Shown in pieces: positions 43,798-59,100 of a stretch of DNA of 64,000 nt. This DNA is from Tetranychus cinnabarinus. Taxonomy: Eukaryota; Arthropoda; Arachnida; Trombidiformes; Tetranychidae. How positions within the stretch are numbered: position 1 is the first letter of the stretch; every line of letters begins with the position of its first letter. Where the stretch lies: assembly GCA_022266195.1 (NCBI GenBank), contig WHVY01000002.1, positions 9,439,001 through 9,503,000 on the forward strand. The letters run 5' to 3'. The notes beneath the pieces are model-generated. The model was not told the origin of the DNA. It saw only the letters and a program-made list of their open reading frames with translations, and made no database searches. The position numbers and the translations under genes are program-made.

Positions 43798-46700
43798 AGT
43801 TGATTATTCAAGATTATGAAGTAGTCCAATTTGGTAATAACAAAGTCAAAGTTTACTGTAAAATACTTCCAGTTTACATTTGATCAGGCACAAAGGAAGA
43901 GAAAAAAGATGTTTATTTTAAAATTAACTTCGATGACCACAATTGAGATTATTTAGTAAAAAAATAGATTGAAAATTTGAAATTAAAAAGACGAACAAGA
44001 GCTGAAAAATAAAGATTATGAATAGATTTAGCTATGACCATATTTAGAAAACTCAGATTCCCTTCAACATTTTCTTTCTGTACATAAACTGTTTTCTTCT
44101 TCTCTTCATCTTCACATCATCCTCCTTCATCCTTTTCAATCTACTCTCTATTTCTCTTTCTATTCAGTTAGTCATCATTTCTTCCGCTCATTCCTTAAAC
44201 CACACTTTTTGGCAGGCGTAAGACTCTTCTACCTACTACAATAAAAACACAGTTTACAGTTTATCAAGAGTAAAACAAACGTTATACTTTCTGGGTAAAA
44301 TTTCTTAATATATGAACAATATATATCAGCAACATGTCAATTGAAACAAACGAATTGAAAATTGGTTAATAATTCATTCTTACCAGAAACTGAAAAAATA
44401 AAAATGTAAACAATCACTTGATGAGAAACTTTCCAGTTGACAAGAGTTGAAATTCTTGTTATGTATTTTGCTAGACGAATCACATTTCTTTCCAATAAAA
44501 TTATTCAACAATTCAACTTCTCAGGCTTCAGGATGAAAAACCAATTAAATATTGCAATTTCAACTTAATGAATGAAAATATATCATAGACAATTTATGAA
44601 TTGACAATTAAAAAAAACATCTAGAAACTAGTAAACAAATGTAAACAAGAAGATGAGTTATGTTGAAATAGGCTATTTCCACTATTCAACGAGCAACAAT
44701 TCTACATTTTATTTCCATTTCTAACAATTTATCTGCAAAATTAAAACTCCCATCAAATTAAATGTGTTTTTATTGCAAAAAAGTCAATAAAAATCTTGAT
44801 TTATTAAATAAAATCAATACAAATATTTTCTTTCAAATCTAATTTTTAAAATCGTAAAGCAGAAGATTTAAAAACAAGCAATAGATGGAGTCACATTATC
44901 TAGAAGGAATTATTCAGTTTAAATGTTCTGATTTTATTGAATTGATAAATAAACAAATTTTCATTTTCCCGGTGTTTTAAGTAACAATTGATTACTCTTT
45001 TCTCCCAGCTATTTGATCGAATAGTTAGATTTTTTATTGTGTCTGTAAGTAATCAAGGTAAATCTGGCTCAAGTGTTATTAATGAACTTGATAGCTGAGT
45101 TTTTTTATGAAAAATGCTCAAAGAAAGAAAACCAAATAAAAATAACAACCAAGGACAGTTGCTTTAAAAAACTGCTTATCAAATCAATCACCAATGTGTT
45201 CAAATGTTGATCGTTAATTTCCAAAGACAAATTGGCCTGGGAAAATGATACTAATTACATCAAATTATCCTGACTGTCTTGGATTGATCAAAACTTCATC
45301 TTCTGACCAAAGACTCCAAATTCAACCAAGAATGTTACAGAAAAACTTGTAATTAGGAGAAGTGACAAAACTCTTTACTGTAACTGCAGAGTTCAGAGAA
45401 ACTGGTTTCTTGTTTTTCAACCTGTCAATAACTGAACAATAACAGTGACAAACAAATTAAAAGATTACCAGTTAATGAGTGCAGCAAGGATTAGACTGTT
45501 TACCGTTGATTCAGCAGTTGCTCAAGGATTAATATGTTAAAAGAGGCTCCCATTTCAATTTGGAAAAGATGATTTTCACAATAAGCATAAATATTAATGA
45601 AATAAATGTGAAATGGATACCAAAAAAACAGCTTAATAAAGATTTGTCGAATAAATTGACTCAGCGAAGTTATTAATACCAATAATAACTAGTAATGAAG
45701 AGGATAAAGAATTAAAGAGTGAACGAGAAAAACACCGAGAAGGATGAGGAGAAACCAATATTCATGATAATAAAATCGACGAACCATTATAAAGAAGTAC
45801 AGAAAACATGATAACAATAATATTGCTCATGAAAACCAAAGAGAAACAAAAAGAGAAATATTAACCTCAAGAAAGTATTACAATGGTAAAGGTTACCCAG
45901 GAATAATAACATGAAAGAGTAAACTCATCAACTTCACCTTCACCTTCACCTTAACCATAATCATTGTCATCTTTAACATCAACACTATCAGAATGATATC
46001 AATCATAGATTTACAGGGTTGCAACTAAGTAATTGATTGAATGTAAATTGATTATTGCAATTCATAATGTTGATATGGTGTCTATAGGTAGATGTTAATA
46101 ACAACAATATACATGGATAGAGAGGAGAGGACGAGATGAATATAAGTATTACTGGAATACAATTAAGGATGGTAAAAAGATGATGAAGAAACGGGACAAA
46201 AGAATTGATTCGGATGAAAACATCTATTATTAACGACAATAGGGATTAAAGGGAATCCAAGTGAAAAAAAGGAGAAGAAATTCTGATACAGAATTATTGT
46301 ACACTTTGCCCATTTTCCTGAATCTCTTTTTCTCAGTCTATTCAACCAACTTTCTTCCGCTGCTACTATCATCATCATCATCATCATCATCATCGTTTCT
46401 GTCTATTGTATTATCAAGAAGAGAAGCAAAAAAGTTGAACATTTTCTTTGGGTTAAAAGATAAGATGTACTTTTTTCGCCTTCATTCACTTCATCATCAT
46501 CTTCCCATTTACCTCTTTGAGCAACAAGAAGAAGCAACAAGATGATAAATAATAATATTATTACTACCATGATCATCTTAACGATGGTGGTGATCATCTT
46601 GAAAACTGTAAACTACTCCACTTTAAAAGCTTTTCAAGTCTTCACACTTTTGGATTGATGCCCAGGCAACATTGAATGTTCAACCTTGCCATCTGTACGC

Positions 46701-48101
46701 TTCTGTCCTATTCACTGGTGATAGTTCAAAATCAGTCCATCCGATGATAGGATCAGATAGGCAGGGAAACCATTAATTAGTAATTAATGGAGCAAAGTGA
46801 AATGCTTGAAAATTAGCTCAATTTGTTTCCAGTCAATGGTAGAGTCTCGCAAAACTGTCTTTTCCAGATGAAATATCGTCAAATTTTCAGCGCCTAATTG
46901 TAATAATTGTTAATCGACAAGATTTTCCCAATCTAACTGGCAACTGAACAGATTAACTAAATAAAAGGACAATGGAAACTTATATTACTCCCTGAATAGG
47001 AATAACATTTTCACTTGAAATGTTAGGCCTAAAGTTACTATGGCAATGTAACAATGTATTTCATATTTTTGATCCTTTTGTGCCTTCAATTGTATTATTT
47101 TTTTGCTTCTTTATAATCACAGGATCATTATTGAAATCAACCTTCAAGCCTAACATTGAACTTTCAACTGTAAAAAGCTTAAATTGGGAATGTCATTGAA
47201 TGCAACAATTGATGTTACCTTTTACATTTTGAGTGAACCCTTCAAATTTAAGGGTAATGAGTAGGCTAAATGGATACATGCTGATTAAAGTATATTTGTA
47301 TGAATAGAGGAATCAACTTTAAAATAAACGTATTTATCTTATCTGTCAATTATTTACAGGAAATCATCTCTTGATCAATAATCCAGGATTTCCTTACAGG
47401 CGGAGTTAAGTCAACATTTTCCCCCTGTGAGACTCATTTTCATCCTGATCATCACCAGAATCCTCATCTTTTACCAATCAGATTCTTGACTTTTCTTGAA
47501 GACGCAATCGTATCGAGTCTCAGGCAACAATCACTCCCAAGAATCCAGCTAAATTGTAGCATCTACATGTATATAAATTAATGAGATATAACGTTAATAG
47601 AAACATTATCTTGTGTCTCTGGATTTCAGTTTATTTTTTTGTAGGCTTAAACAATCAACTAGCCAACAGTTTTATCTACACTTAACTTTCCAATTATTGA
47701 TGTTATTTGAAACTTTACAAGCTCAGATAATTGAGATAATATTTTGAACCATCATTATCATTATTAAAAACTAAAGATATGATTGTCTTGATTGTAACAT
47801 AATAATAAAGTGAAACTTAACTGTTGCATTATGTTGCTCTTTTCAAGTTTCAAGTTTACTTTCAAGTCAAGTCTTTGTTAAGTTTCTTTACGCATATTAA
47901 AGCTTTATTTATTTACTATTTTCTTGTTTCTTTGTTTACTTTCAGTTTAATTATTGTTTTTAATTGTTCAATGTTAATTAAAATGATTTAATGGAAAGTC
48001 ATTGACTTAAATGTGAAAAAACACAATCAATTCACAATTATTAAGTCAGTTTTGGGTCTAAACCCTTTTTGCCTTTTGTTAAAATTGTTTTGGTTTCAAC
48101 T
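43798..48101. other. 4.3 kb intergenic region, no gene seen
   Basis: Lies between the divergent starts of parvin (minus) and the dopamine transporter (plus), so it must hold both promoters and probably 5' UTR exons of the transporter. It contains simple repeats such as CTTCACCTTCACCTTCACCT near 45937 and a TCA run at 46367. Frames over these repeats on both strands are artefacts. Confidence 0.55.
46367..46394. repeat. (TCA)n microsatellite
   Basis: About nine perfect ATC/TCA units in a row. Confidence 0.9.
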
Positions 48102-51100
48102 ATGACAGATCATAATATGGTTACTTGCAGTGAAAATAGCCCGATGGGTTTATGCTCATCAAACCAAGTATTTGGTAGACAAAGTAAATTTGATTTTAAT
48201 TGTGTTAACAAATTGAATGGACTTATAACGAGACAAGGTATAGATGATGGACAACAATCAGGTGGTGATCAGCAATCAACAGGTTTTCTGTCTGGCTCCA
48301 TTTCAGCTCCAACTTGTCTAACAGTTAATCCAACAAATAAAACCAACAAGTGTGTGAATCCTGCAGCATCAACAGCTAGACCAACTGTAACAATGGATCC
48401 TGAAAATCAGGAAATTGTGATTACTTCTACTAGTACAAATAACAATAATAGTGTCAATGCTGGTACCAATGATGATCCAGGAGATGGTGAACGTGAAGTT
48501 TGGAACAAGAAAGTTGACTTTTTACTCTCAGTTATTGGCTTTGCTGTGGATCTTTCAAATGTTTGGAGATTTCCCTATTTATGTTACAAAAATGGTGGAG
48601 GTGAGACCCTTTTTTCACTATGATACCCTTTAATTATTGAAATAATCAACAGTTATTGAATATTTAATTAATGATTAATAACCAATAACTAACATTAGGT
48701 CTGTTTAATCATTCAGTTTCAATAGACTGACTAGTGAATTGCATGCAAATGTAAAAGGTGTTGGGTGAAATAACTTAAAATTATCTAAATTAAATTAAAA
48801 ATCTCAACGGCGAGCAAAAAATTGGCAAAGGTGAAAATGTCCAAACAATGGTAAAGATTTGACCGATGGACATTTCCATCTTTACCAATTTTTTAATCAA
48901 CCTCGCAATAACATGATTGTTATTTCACTCAACATCTTTTATCCCATTTAACAAAAAAAGCAAGGTTTAACCACAAAATCAATATTGATTGTAAATTTTC
49001 AAATAATGAGATGTTTGATAGTCTACTTTGTTGATGTGTTTTTGTCGTGTAAAATATGGATGTTCAAAAATCAGATTGATAAAAATTGAGTTGAACATTA
49101 TTTGGGTAATCATCGTTTAACCCAAAGTATACTCGAGCTATCAATAAGTTGATAACATAAAAAATGAGGATAATAAATACGATCAGATAATTGTAAGTCA
49201 TTTTGTCAACCTTCCACTATCAATGCACTATTATCTGATTTAACAGATTGTTCACTAAATTGGCTCAACTTTTTATCCTCCCCTAAAAACTAACTTCATA
49301 TATTATATTATTTGCAACCAGTTATGTTCACATTTTCAAAAATCAATTTCACCAATCAAGATATCGAGCTTTTTCACATGATTAGTAGTCGATTCGTTTG
49401 GATTTGAAATCTCTGAAATTGTCACAAATTAATCAACACAAGTAAATGCAAATAATCAGCAAGCTTGTAGGCTGAATTGTTGGGCTCATATATTTGGTTG
49501 GCAAATGAGCCCATTGAAGTATAAATTGATGAATTTGTCTGAAGGTTCAGATATGTCAATACCAGAACCCAAGACAAAATTGATCAAACTCAATCTCTGG
49601 TACAATCAATCTTTTGCTCAACAAGTGAACCTAGTATCAACCATCAATCAACTGTGATCAAGTTCATTCCAATTAATTGTCTCAATTCGCAAACAAACAA
49701 AATCAATTTCATCCTTTAATTCAATAGCAATCCAATAACAATTGAATTTTAAGTTTCCACTTTTCTAATTTCAATTTTTCTCCTTATTATCATAACTTAG
49801 GAGCATTTTTAATTCCGTATGTAATTATGTTGGCCATCGGAGGAATCCCATTGTTTTTCATGGAACTGGCTTTGGGTCAATATTTCAGGAAAGGTGCCAT
49901 TACTTGTTGGGGAAGAATCGTACCTTTACTCAAAGGTAAATTATTTATGAAAAGATGAAACTGTAAATCTAATATTTTTCCTCTTCTTTATTCAGGTGTT
50001 GGTTATGCTGTTGTCTTGATTGCTTTTTATGTAGATTTTTATTACAATGTTATCATTGCTTGGGCTTTATACTTTTTCTTTGCTTCATTTTCAACCGAAT
50101 TGCCTTGGACTCGATGTAATAACCTCTGGAATACCAATAACTGCTCAGAAATACCAACGACCGATGAAACTGTTGATGAATACAATTTAGCTGACCCAAC
50201 ATTAAATTATACTTATTCTTTATTATCATCTTTGCAATCATCACCATCTTCATCTGTACAATCTCATTCATCCGAGTCTCCAATATCATCTTCAATATCA
50301 CCTTTCTCCGGTTTAACCTCTCTCTCATCTGTATCATATCCATCTTCATCACCCTTACCTACTTCAATGATGATCAAATTAGTACCCAATTCAACTGTAA
50401 AGGAGACTATCACTCGTAATCGGATTTCACCAGCAATGGAGTATTTTAAGTAAGTTGCTAACAATTTGCTATTTCAAATTGATTACCAGTGTTTCATGTC
50501 ACATATTAATGGTAATCATTTAACTGTTGTTCAATGGCTACAACAAACAAATTGATGTCCCCACAATATAATAATAACTTGTACAACGTTTTTATATTAA
50601 TATTTATTGAACCATTTTTGCTCATAAAGGCATTAAATCAATCAGTATCAGCATTTGTATATACATTCATCTCTAATATATCAAGAATTATCTGGTTCAC
50701 TAGCAAAAACCAATTTCATTTAACCACAAATGAATCAACATTACCAACATCATCTTAATCGCTTGTCCTCTAATGTATCAATTAATAGTAGATCAAGCTT
50801 GAAATGCATTGATATATCCAATGTATACGGAAAAATTAGCAAATCAATAGATTATGGCATCAAGAAAGTCTTATGATTTGGTTCAACCAAAGATTGACCA
50901 GAAAATATTTTGTACAATTTTCATCATTCAAGACTGCCCTTTACAAATCAAAATTATCCCAACTCATGATTGAAGATGAATGATTACACTATTAATTTAT
51001 GATATTTTTTTATTCTGCTCACAGTCGACATATCCTTGAACTAGACCAAAGCTCAGGTATCGATGGATTGGGGGCAATCAAATGGGAAATGAGTGTATGC

Positions 51101-53821
51101 CTGTTGATTGTTTACCTAATCTGTTATTTCAGTCTATGGAAGGGTATTTCAACTTCAGGAAAGGTGAGTTTATTCAAGTTAAAAGTTTGATAATGTTAAT
51201 TGATTCGATGATTAAACAAGTTGATTCGCCAAGATAGATTAATAGCTATTTCTCGCCTTTTACACTTTGTGGTTTGATTGATTCTCTCGAAGTCAGATGA
51301 TGAGGGTAAAAAATTGATTGATTAATCCTACATTAGCAATACAATAAATTTGGGTTAGACTATACAATTGATTCCAAAAAAGAGAAAGGAAGAAGTGGCC
51401 AAATCCAAAGATAATCGAGTTTCTCTTCATTTTGCATTTGATCTTGATTCGCCTGGGATTAATGTATGTGTTGACAATAAGGATTTGAAGATGAACCTTC
51501 ATCTATATCTTTTCAAGGTTCATGAAATAAGAATTTAAGATAAATCTACTTTTCTCTGTTCTATTTAGATGTCGATTTTAAATAAATTATAAATTGATAT
51601 GCAAAATCCTATGTAACCTATCAATCTATTTATCAATCCTATGCTCGATCTTAGATAGATCAGCAATAGATCAATGCTTCTTCTATGAAATTTACTGAAT
51701 TTTTATCGAATCGGTTGAAATTAATTTCATATCAGATTAATTGCAAAAATAAATTAAATATGACTTTTCAAAATTGCGATATTTACTATTGATTATCAAA
51801 CAACTTGGTTTAACAATAGATGGGGTTGTATTTGATCATTGTTGAAGCGGGCTTTCTTTTGATTATCAATATTTACCACTATCTTTACATTTGTTGTGTC
51901 TTTTTCTTTGTTTAACTAATTGTAATTTAATTGAATTTTAGGTGGTTTGGTTTACAGCTCTTTTTCCTTATGTTGTTCTTATTACTTTATTAATTCGTGG
52001 AATCTGGCTGCCTGGAGCCTTAGATGGAATCAAATATTATCTAACTCCTGATTTTAGTGCTCTTACCAAAGCAAATGTAAGGTTATCTTTTATTTAGTTT
52101 CGTGGTTTGATTTATATTTATTTAATTAATACGATTATTTATCTTATTCTAGGTTTGGGTTGATGCTGCTACCCAAGTATTCTTTTCTCTAGGCCCTGGG
52201 TTTGGTGTTTTACTGGCCTTTGCAAGTTATAATGAATTTCATAACAATGTTTATCGAGATGCATTATTAACCAGTGCTGTGAATAGTGCAACAAGTTTTC
52301 TTTCTGGGTTTGTTATTTTTTCAATTCTTGGATACATGGCTGCCAAAAGTAAACAATCAATTCAAGATGTTGTATCGGAAGGACCTGGTCTCGTATTTGT
52401 AGTTTACCCAGAAGCCATTGCAACCATGCCTGGAGCACCTTTTTGGTCAATAATGTTTTTCCTCATGTTATTAACGCTTGGATTAGATTCATCTGTACGT
52501 TCCACACTGATTTTTCTATTCAGCAAACTTATTCTTCTAGTCTAATATAGCATTTTTTATTTCTCCCTTTATTCAGTTTGGAGGTTCAGAAGCGATCATT
52601 ACTGCTCTGAGTGATGAATATCCGTTGATCAAGAAGAACCGGGAAATTTTTGTTGCTATACTGTTTACCTTTTACTTTTTCATTGGTCAATTTAGCTGTG
52701 CTCAGGTGAATAGATTTAATTTATTAGTTCAATCGATAAAGCTTTATCCTAATGCATTTCTAATCGTCCCTATTAGACTCAATCATAATACAGTGGATTT
52801 TTTTAAAATAAGTGCACATAAGTGTATTTTTTTGCCAATACAAAAGACATTGTGTTAACGTTGTACTAACATAGGACTTTCACTACTAACCAAGTTACGC
52901 AAATATTACAGATGAGAATTAGGTGTCTCTTGGCTATCACCATTAATATTAAGCTTTATCGATTTAACAATATCATTTCAGTAGATTAGAAAATTTTAAA
53001 TGATTCTGTTTAACTGAGTTGATGAGCAACCAAAATCTTTTGTAACCATGAAACATCTAAATTTTCTCAGGGAGGAGCTTATGTAGTCCATTTATTAGAC
53101 ACCTATGCTGCTGGCTATTCAATTCTGTTCGCTGTTTTCTGCGAATCAATCGCAGTTTCTTGGATATATGGTGAGTTGTTGAATTTTCAATGAATACAGA
53201 ATGGAAGCTTAATTGAAGAGGTTTTCAATTTTACAGGTTATGATAGATTTTCCAATAATTTACACCGAATGCTTGGTTTTGAAATTAGCTGGTGGTGGAA
53301 ATTTTGTTGGGTCTGTATGGCACCTTTTTTTATCATGGTGAGTTACATTTTTTCAATCTTTAAAATGTATTTTAACACGATATTTTATTTCACTGGTCAA
53401 AGGTTATTATAATTTACGGACTTATAAGTTATGAGCCACTGACATATGGTGATTACAGGTACCCTGTTTGGGCTAATATTTTAGGATTTTGCATTGCTGC
53501 CTCGTCAGTTTTATGCATACCAATTGTTGCCATTTATCAGATTTATATCACTCCGGGAACTTTCGTGCAAGTAAGTCTCATCCTATCGATGTGATAGAAT
53601 TGATCACTTTTTTAAGATTCTCTTCGAATTCTTTAAAGCGGTGTTAAGGCCAGCTCAGAGTATTGATCGTTTTTCATTTATCTTTTTTGCAGAGACTCAA
53701 AATATTGATAACCCCGTACGAGGATACGCAAAATTTGGTTCAGTCAACAAATAAACCTAATAGCAGAATTTTTGACTCAAGTGATAGCAATTCAGAACCT
53801 AAAGGAGCAGTTGATGTGTGA
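48102..53821 (+). CDS. DAT: Sodium-dependent dopamine transporter (SLC6A3 type)
   Basis: Plasma-membrane symporter that clears dopamine using Na+ and Cl-. Eleven exons: 48102-48600, 49801-49935, 49996-50449, 51025-51163, 51942-52076, 52153-52494, 52577-52705, 53071-53170, 53237-53337, 53403-53570, 53693-53821; total 2331 nt, 776 residues. TM1 reads GFAVDLSNVWRFPYLCYKNG, with the amine-binding Asp at about residue 150 as in monoamine members (GABA or glycine carriers have Gly). The arthropod DAT signatures KGAITCWGRIVPLLKGVGYA, AFYVDFYYNVIIAWAL, GGSEAIITALSDE and GLISYEPLTYGDY are present, and the C-terminus ends in AVDV, like insect DAT. Features that differ: an N-terminal cytosolic tail of about 135 residues (usually 30-60) and a second extracellular loop expanded by a Ser-rich stretch. 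Start is the first ATG; a serotonin transporter is less likely because TM3 and loop 2 words match DAT. Confidence 0.93.
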
Positions 53822-56171
53822 CTTCAGATTATGTGATAGATTTGCATGATACGTCATGTAATTGTTATCAACTATGGCGATAATATATACAGGTAATTTA
53901 TTATTAAGATAATTTACTAGATGTGAATCGTTTATTATGTGCATCAAATAATCAAATCTAAATCAAAAATCACTATCTAGTCCATTAACCAGTCCAATGT
54001 AAATCGACATTGAGTTTTCAAATGCTTTATGCAAACTCCTAATTATCTCAATCTAAACTTGCAGCATTTTTACCATTTCCAAATGATTTAAGTTTATCAA
54101 TCACAATCTCCAATAATTTACATCACGAAACCTTTTGGATGCAATTAATTATAAGCGCTATCTTCATTAGCATTTAATGGAACAAGAGATGTCTTAATTT
54201 TCTAGCTGTTAATTTAATTTCACAATTATCTAATGTATTATTTTTAAGCTAATGATGATCAATGAAACAAACCACTGATCAGAAGCTATTAACTAACAAA
54301 GAAGGAGAAGTTCTTTTGTTTTGATTTACTATTAGCATCGTAGTTATCAATTAAATCTCACAATGAACTTGTTTTTTATCCTTCTTTGTATAAAAAACGT
54401 GTGTTAACTAATCAATCACCAAAACGTATTCTTTAATCAATCTGAATCTCTTTTTATTACAAACCTTAATACAGACACATGTTAACTGTTTTTTGACTGT
54501 ATATTAACATACCTCAAATTATACTCTTATTCAATCATCATGAATGTGTTATAACCAATAACAATTTAACAAGATATTAATAAAAATTGAACCTACGATT
54601 ATTTTAACAGGATAATTTTATTGATAATTTTGTATTATTACCTCAACTATAATGACTGTTTAGTCTAACGACAGTTAAATTATTGTGTCGATTCATGGAC
54701 ATTTCAACTAAATTACCAGCGAATTAGTTTGAATGAAATTTGCAAAATGTTGACAACCTGAGGCAACTATCCTTGAAGGATATCAAAATCTACAATTGAT
54801 CAAACAATTACCAAAGGCATTTTGCAGTATTTAGATTGTAACCAATCTTAAATTCGTATTTAATTATAACCAGAGATATTGAAGGAAAAAAATCAAGCGG
54901 CTTGATCATCAAATAACCAGTTTTATCATGCAAAATTTAGGTATTTACTGTTACAAGCAAACCAAACCAGAATATTGAAATAGGATTTTATGCAGACAAA
55001 CCTGAAAAGATTGCTCTGTAATTCAATTTAGGATTGAAAATGAACATCATTGGTTGGTAAATTTTTTTGGATAATGTTTAATTTATAATAATTAATTGAA
55101 TGAAATAGTTTATAATGATAAGTCGTTTTAATCAAACAAACAAAAGAAACCATTAATTAATGTCTACTCTTATTTACTTCACAGGCTTTTCCATTGGCAT
55201 CAGTTTACCATCAATCTAAATTAGTACAAGTTCAATTGTTGATTGAAGTGGATTTTCTTACAATGATTAATACAGGTTTTTACTTTAATTTGAATGGCCT
55301 ATTGCAAGTAATTGGAGTAACAATTTAAAAGAGCAACATGTTTAATTGTAATAAGTGGAGGAGAGTTACAAACCACTTGAAGACTGTTGGAGAAGACACA
55401 ACCAAATGCTTTGATATTGGGTTCAAATCTATTATTAATAGCCAATTTGTTTGGTAAAAGGACAATAAACTAGCTGATTTGGTGTTTAACAATACAATTA
55501 GTCTTGACTTTTGAACCTAAATGGTAATTGAAATCAATGGTGGACCAATGTGTTTATCAAAGGAAAACTAGCAAACAAATTGTCAACATGTTGTTGATCA
55601 GATTTAACTGTATGAACTTTGAATGACTTTTGAAGTCACAAAAATTAAATTATAATGTATTAACCCATTGAACCAATGACGTATATCTTTATTTACCTCA
55701 GACATTATGTTGTATCTAAAGTGTAATGGTTAAAATGATGGTGAAGAAAAGGTAAAATGTAAGTAAAAAACATTAAGAAACCCTTGACGAAGTGCAAGTG
55801 AAATTATCAAAGTAATTTACCATTTACTGGCTAATCAACCTTGCAGGAATTTGATGATCATTTATTTATCCGGAGGCAATCGTATTGAATACCATGACAA
55901 CGCCGCTATTTTGGTTGACTGGTTACTAGAAACTTACGAAAGATTCAACTGTTGAATTTCAATATCAAGGATCTCTGTCCCTTTCTTTCCATGCCTATGA
56001 TCTTTTCTCTCTTTCTTGTGTTTACTTCTTCTTCTTCCTTGTTAATCCACTCACTTGTTTATCTGATTGTCTCACTTTTTCCTCTCTCTCTCCCTCTGTT
56101 TCAAGTATTAATGATGATTACTCCGGGCAAATCAGTTCGCATTTGTTAATTTAATTGTGACTTGGCTCAAA
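53822..56171. other. Intergenic, no gene seen
   Basis: 3' UTR of the transporter and promoter of the next gene. A pyrimidine-rich tract at about 55975-56105 precedes the start of the NRF-like gene and is probably its 5' UTR; the frame over it has a signal-like look but is closed before the ATG. Confidence 0.5.
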
Positions 56172-59100
56172 ATGTCCACCAAATCAAGTCCAATATCATC
56201 TTTACCTTACATTTTAACTCGTCTTTTGTTCTCCTTATATCTTCTGACTTTATTTACCGGTTACTCATCTGGAGCCATAAACTTACCAGACAATTTTCAG
56301 TTTAACAAAACAGCTCAACATGTCAACAGACAACAAGCCATCCTCGTTAAATCTGGATTTAGCAAATTATTGTTTGATTATATTGACGAGAATGTTAACC
56401 AATTGGAACAACATGGTGTAACCAGCCAATGTGTCAACAGTTTAAAGCATTTCAATGCTTCTATAAAAAATGGCGATCCATGGGCTCTCAAAAGTAAACT
56501 TCTCTTGAACTAATAAGTTCTAGTATTTGTTTTACATTATATTGTATGTTAAAATAATCTTTCGTTTGAATTTTTGTGTTTTTAGTGTTGGATGCTTCAG
56601 GTCGTATGCCTTCAGATATTACTGGAAATGGCTACCTCGATTTGGGAAGCTTTGAAAACTGTTTACAGCTATCTTGGCTCAATAGTTCTGGTTCAACAGA
56701 AACCGGACAACATTGTTTAACTTCAGTTCTTCCTGTGGTTTCCGAGCCTGGGACAGCTATTGATTTATTTGTGTCTAGTAAAGTTATTTCAGACTATGAT
56801 ACATCTTTCTCGTTGAGAATTGGATTTTGCATTCCCTCCGGCTGCCAAAAAAATGATTTACATATAATCGCTAATAAAGGTAAAATTTATTGTTTCTTTA
56901 TGTTTAAATATGATTTTTAACCTATCTATTTATATTTATGCATCACCTTTTCTTTATGGATCGTTATTGATATTGAAATCAATTTGCTTGCCAAAAAAGC
57001 CTTGGAACCATTCTCATGGACCGTGCCAAGGGTTGATTCCTGTCAGATTAGGATATCTTTTACTGATAAGCTTATTAAAGCTTCAAGTTTACAAAAATTT
57101 AGCTTGTAAGTTGTTTAATTTTGTTTATTTTACATTCATTATTATTGTAATTTATTTGAATTCCGGTCATAGGGCATTCTTTGCGACTTTTATTTTACTC
57201 GTCATTTGCGCGACTTGGAAAGATGTTACATCAAAAAGAAATACGAGTGGAAACCCTAAACAGTTTGCTGATAAACATTGGGTTCGAAGTTTTTCTCTGC
57301 GAACTAATTGGAAAAGTATGGTTGAACCAGATGAAGAGATGAATAAATCTCCAACAATAACGAGATGTGGATTAACTCAGCATGTTATAGTTTTACATTT
57401 TCATGCTCTTATTTGGCCGGTAATATCCGGAGCAATTGTAATTTATGGTAAGTATAATATTCATCATATTTAACCTCTTCATAACCTTTTCCAATCTTTC
57501 CATTCTTTTGATCATTATCATCTAATTAATGTAACAACTATCCACTTACAGCAGTTGGTGATCCTTTGGTGATATACAAGGATAGTCAGATTTTGAAGTA
57601 TATGGTCGCAGAATGGTTCATGGAGGGACTTTTTGCTTATGCGTATGTTTTTTGTCATTATTATTCTTTTGATTCGTGCCTTTTCCAAGAAATAGTAATT
57701 CACTCTCATTTGATATAAATCAGCGGAAAGAAACAAATACAAAACAGCTTGTTTAGCTGAATTTCAACGGTTATTGCTGGAAAACCTGCAATAAAATTAC
57801 ATGATATCTTTGTAATTGGTTGCATAATGCTTGTTAATTTTTGAGACATTTTCTATCAAAACAAGCAAACGTGGGTAATTTTAAGCAAGATAGGGATTAA
57901 TATCAAATATCCATTCTTTTTAATTCTAGTGGACTCTGCAAATCATGTGAATTTTGGCGCAAAACTAATTCAAAAACTTCAATCTGGCAGATAATCAACA
58001 CAATTGTCGTAAAGATGCTAAAGTAAGAGATTATCATAATTTAAAGCAGTAAGATTGGAAACTTAATTTTTAAAGTGTTTTTTAATTTGCAGGTTGACTT
58101 GCCTATTTGCAATAATGATTGGCGTGGAAATGATTGTGCCATTATTTGCCTCCGGACCATTAAATCCTTTAATTGCCGAAAAAAATGCTGAAATTTGTTC
58201 CAAAACTTATACAGCAAATATCTTCTTCTATCAAAATTACATTGGTTCACTGGATAAAGTTGTAAGTTGTCACTTGGAAGTAACCGAAAATGGTTTTGAT
58301 GATTACAATTTGTTATTCATTTTCATTTCAAAAAGTGTATCGCTCATTCATGGTCACTGGCAGCCGAGTATCAAATGGTTTTCTTCTTGGCTGGTCTTAT
58401 TATACTTTATAAACGATATCCCAAAGTGGCTTTGAGTTTGAATGCCGTCGGAGTTATCGGTGGATTAATCAATGTTGGTCGAGTATATTATCAATATGAT
58501 ATACCTGTTCACCCAATCTCTAGAGGCTTCGATCCAGGGTAAGACAGATTAAAACATCAAGTTCAGATAATCTTGATATTAATTCGGTTCACTTTCTTAA
58601 ACAGCCTTTTATCAAAATGGATTGAATCAGTCTATCTCCCATCATCGATGAAGTTTTGGTTGTACATCACCCCAGCATGTTACATATACATAATCATGAC
58701 AGGAATCCAAGCGAAATATATAACGGTAATTATTTCATGTTTTTCTCTTTTCATTTTATTCTGATATTTAATCAAAGGCAATTGATTGATGTTTAAATTT
58801 ATAGAAATTAAATTTTAAGTCAGATCAGTTGCTGGGTAATTTATTAATCAGGATAACGAGAATCAAGTACATTCAAGACAGTCAACCATTAAAGTTAGTA
58901 AATTTCATTCTCTTGATTTTTATCAATGAATTTGTGACTGAAGGTGATGAATACTTTTCGATAAAAATTATAAATTTTATTTTTTAATCAATTGTTCATC
59001 GGTTTTCTGTAGTTTTTCTTGTTATTAAAAAAATAAGTGTACAAGAACTTGAGGAACTGATAATTAACTTAGTTAGTCTCTGAGAGTCAAGGTAATTTCT

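Noticed and set aside
46163..46597. Frames on both strands with poly-Met or poly-Ser runs
   Set aside because: Produced by the TCA/ATG microsatellite; no splice partners or domain.
48102..53821. Serotonin or GABA transporter as the identity of the SLC6 gene
   Set aside because: The TM1 Asp excludes GABA and glycine carriers, and TM3 and C-terminal words fit arthropod dopamine transporters better than serotonin transporters.
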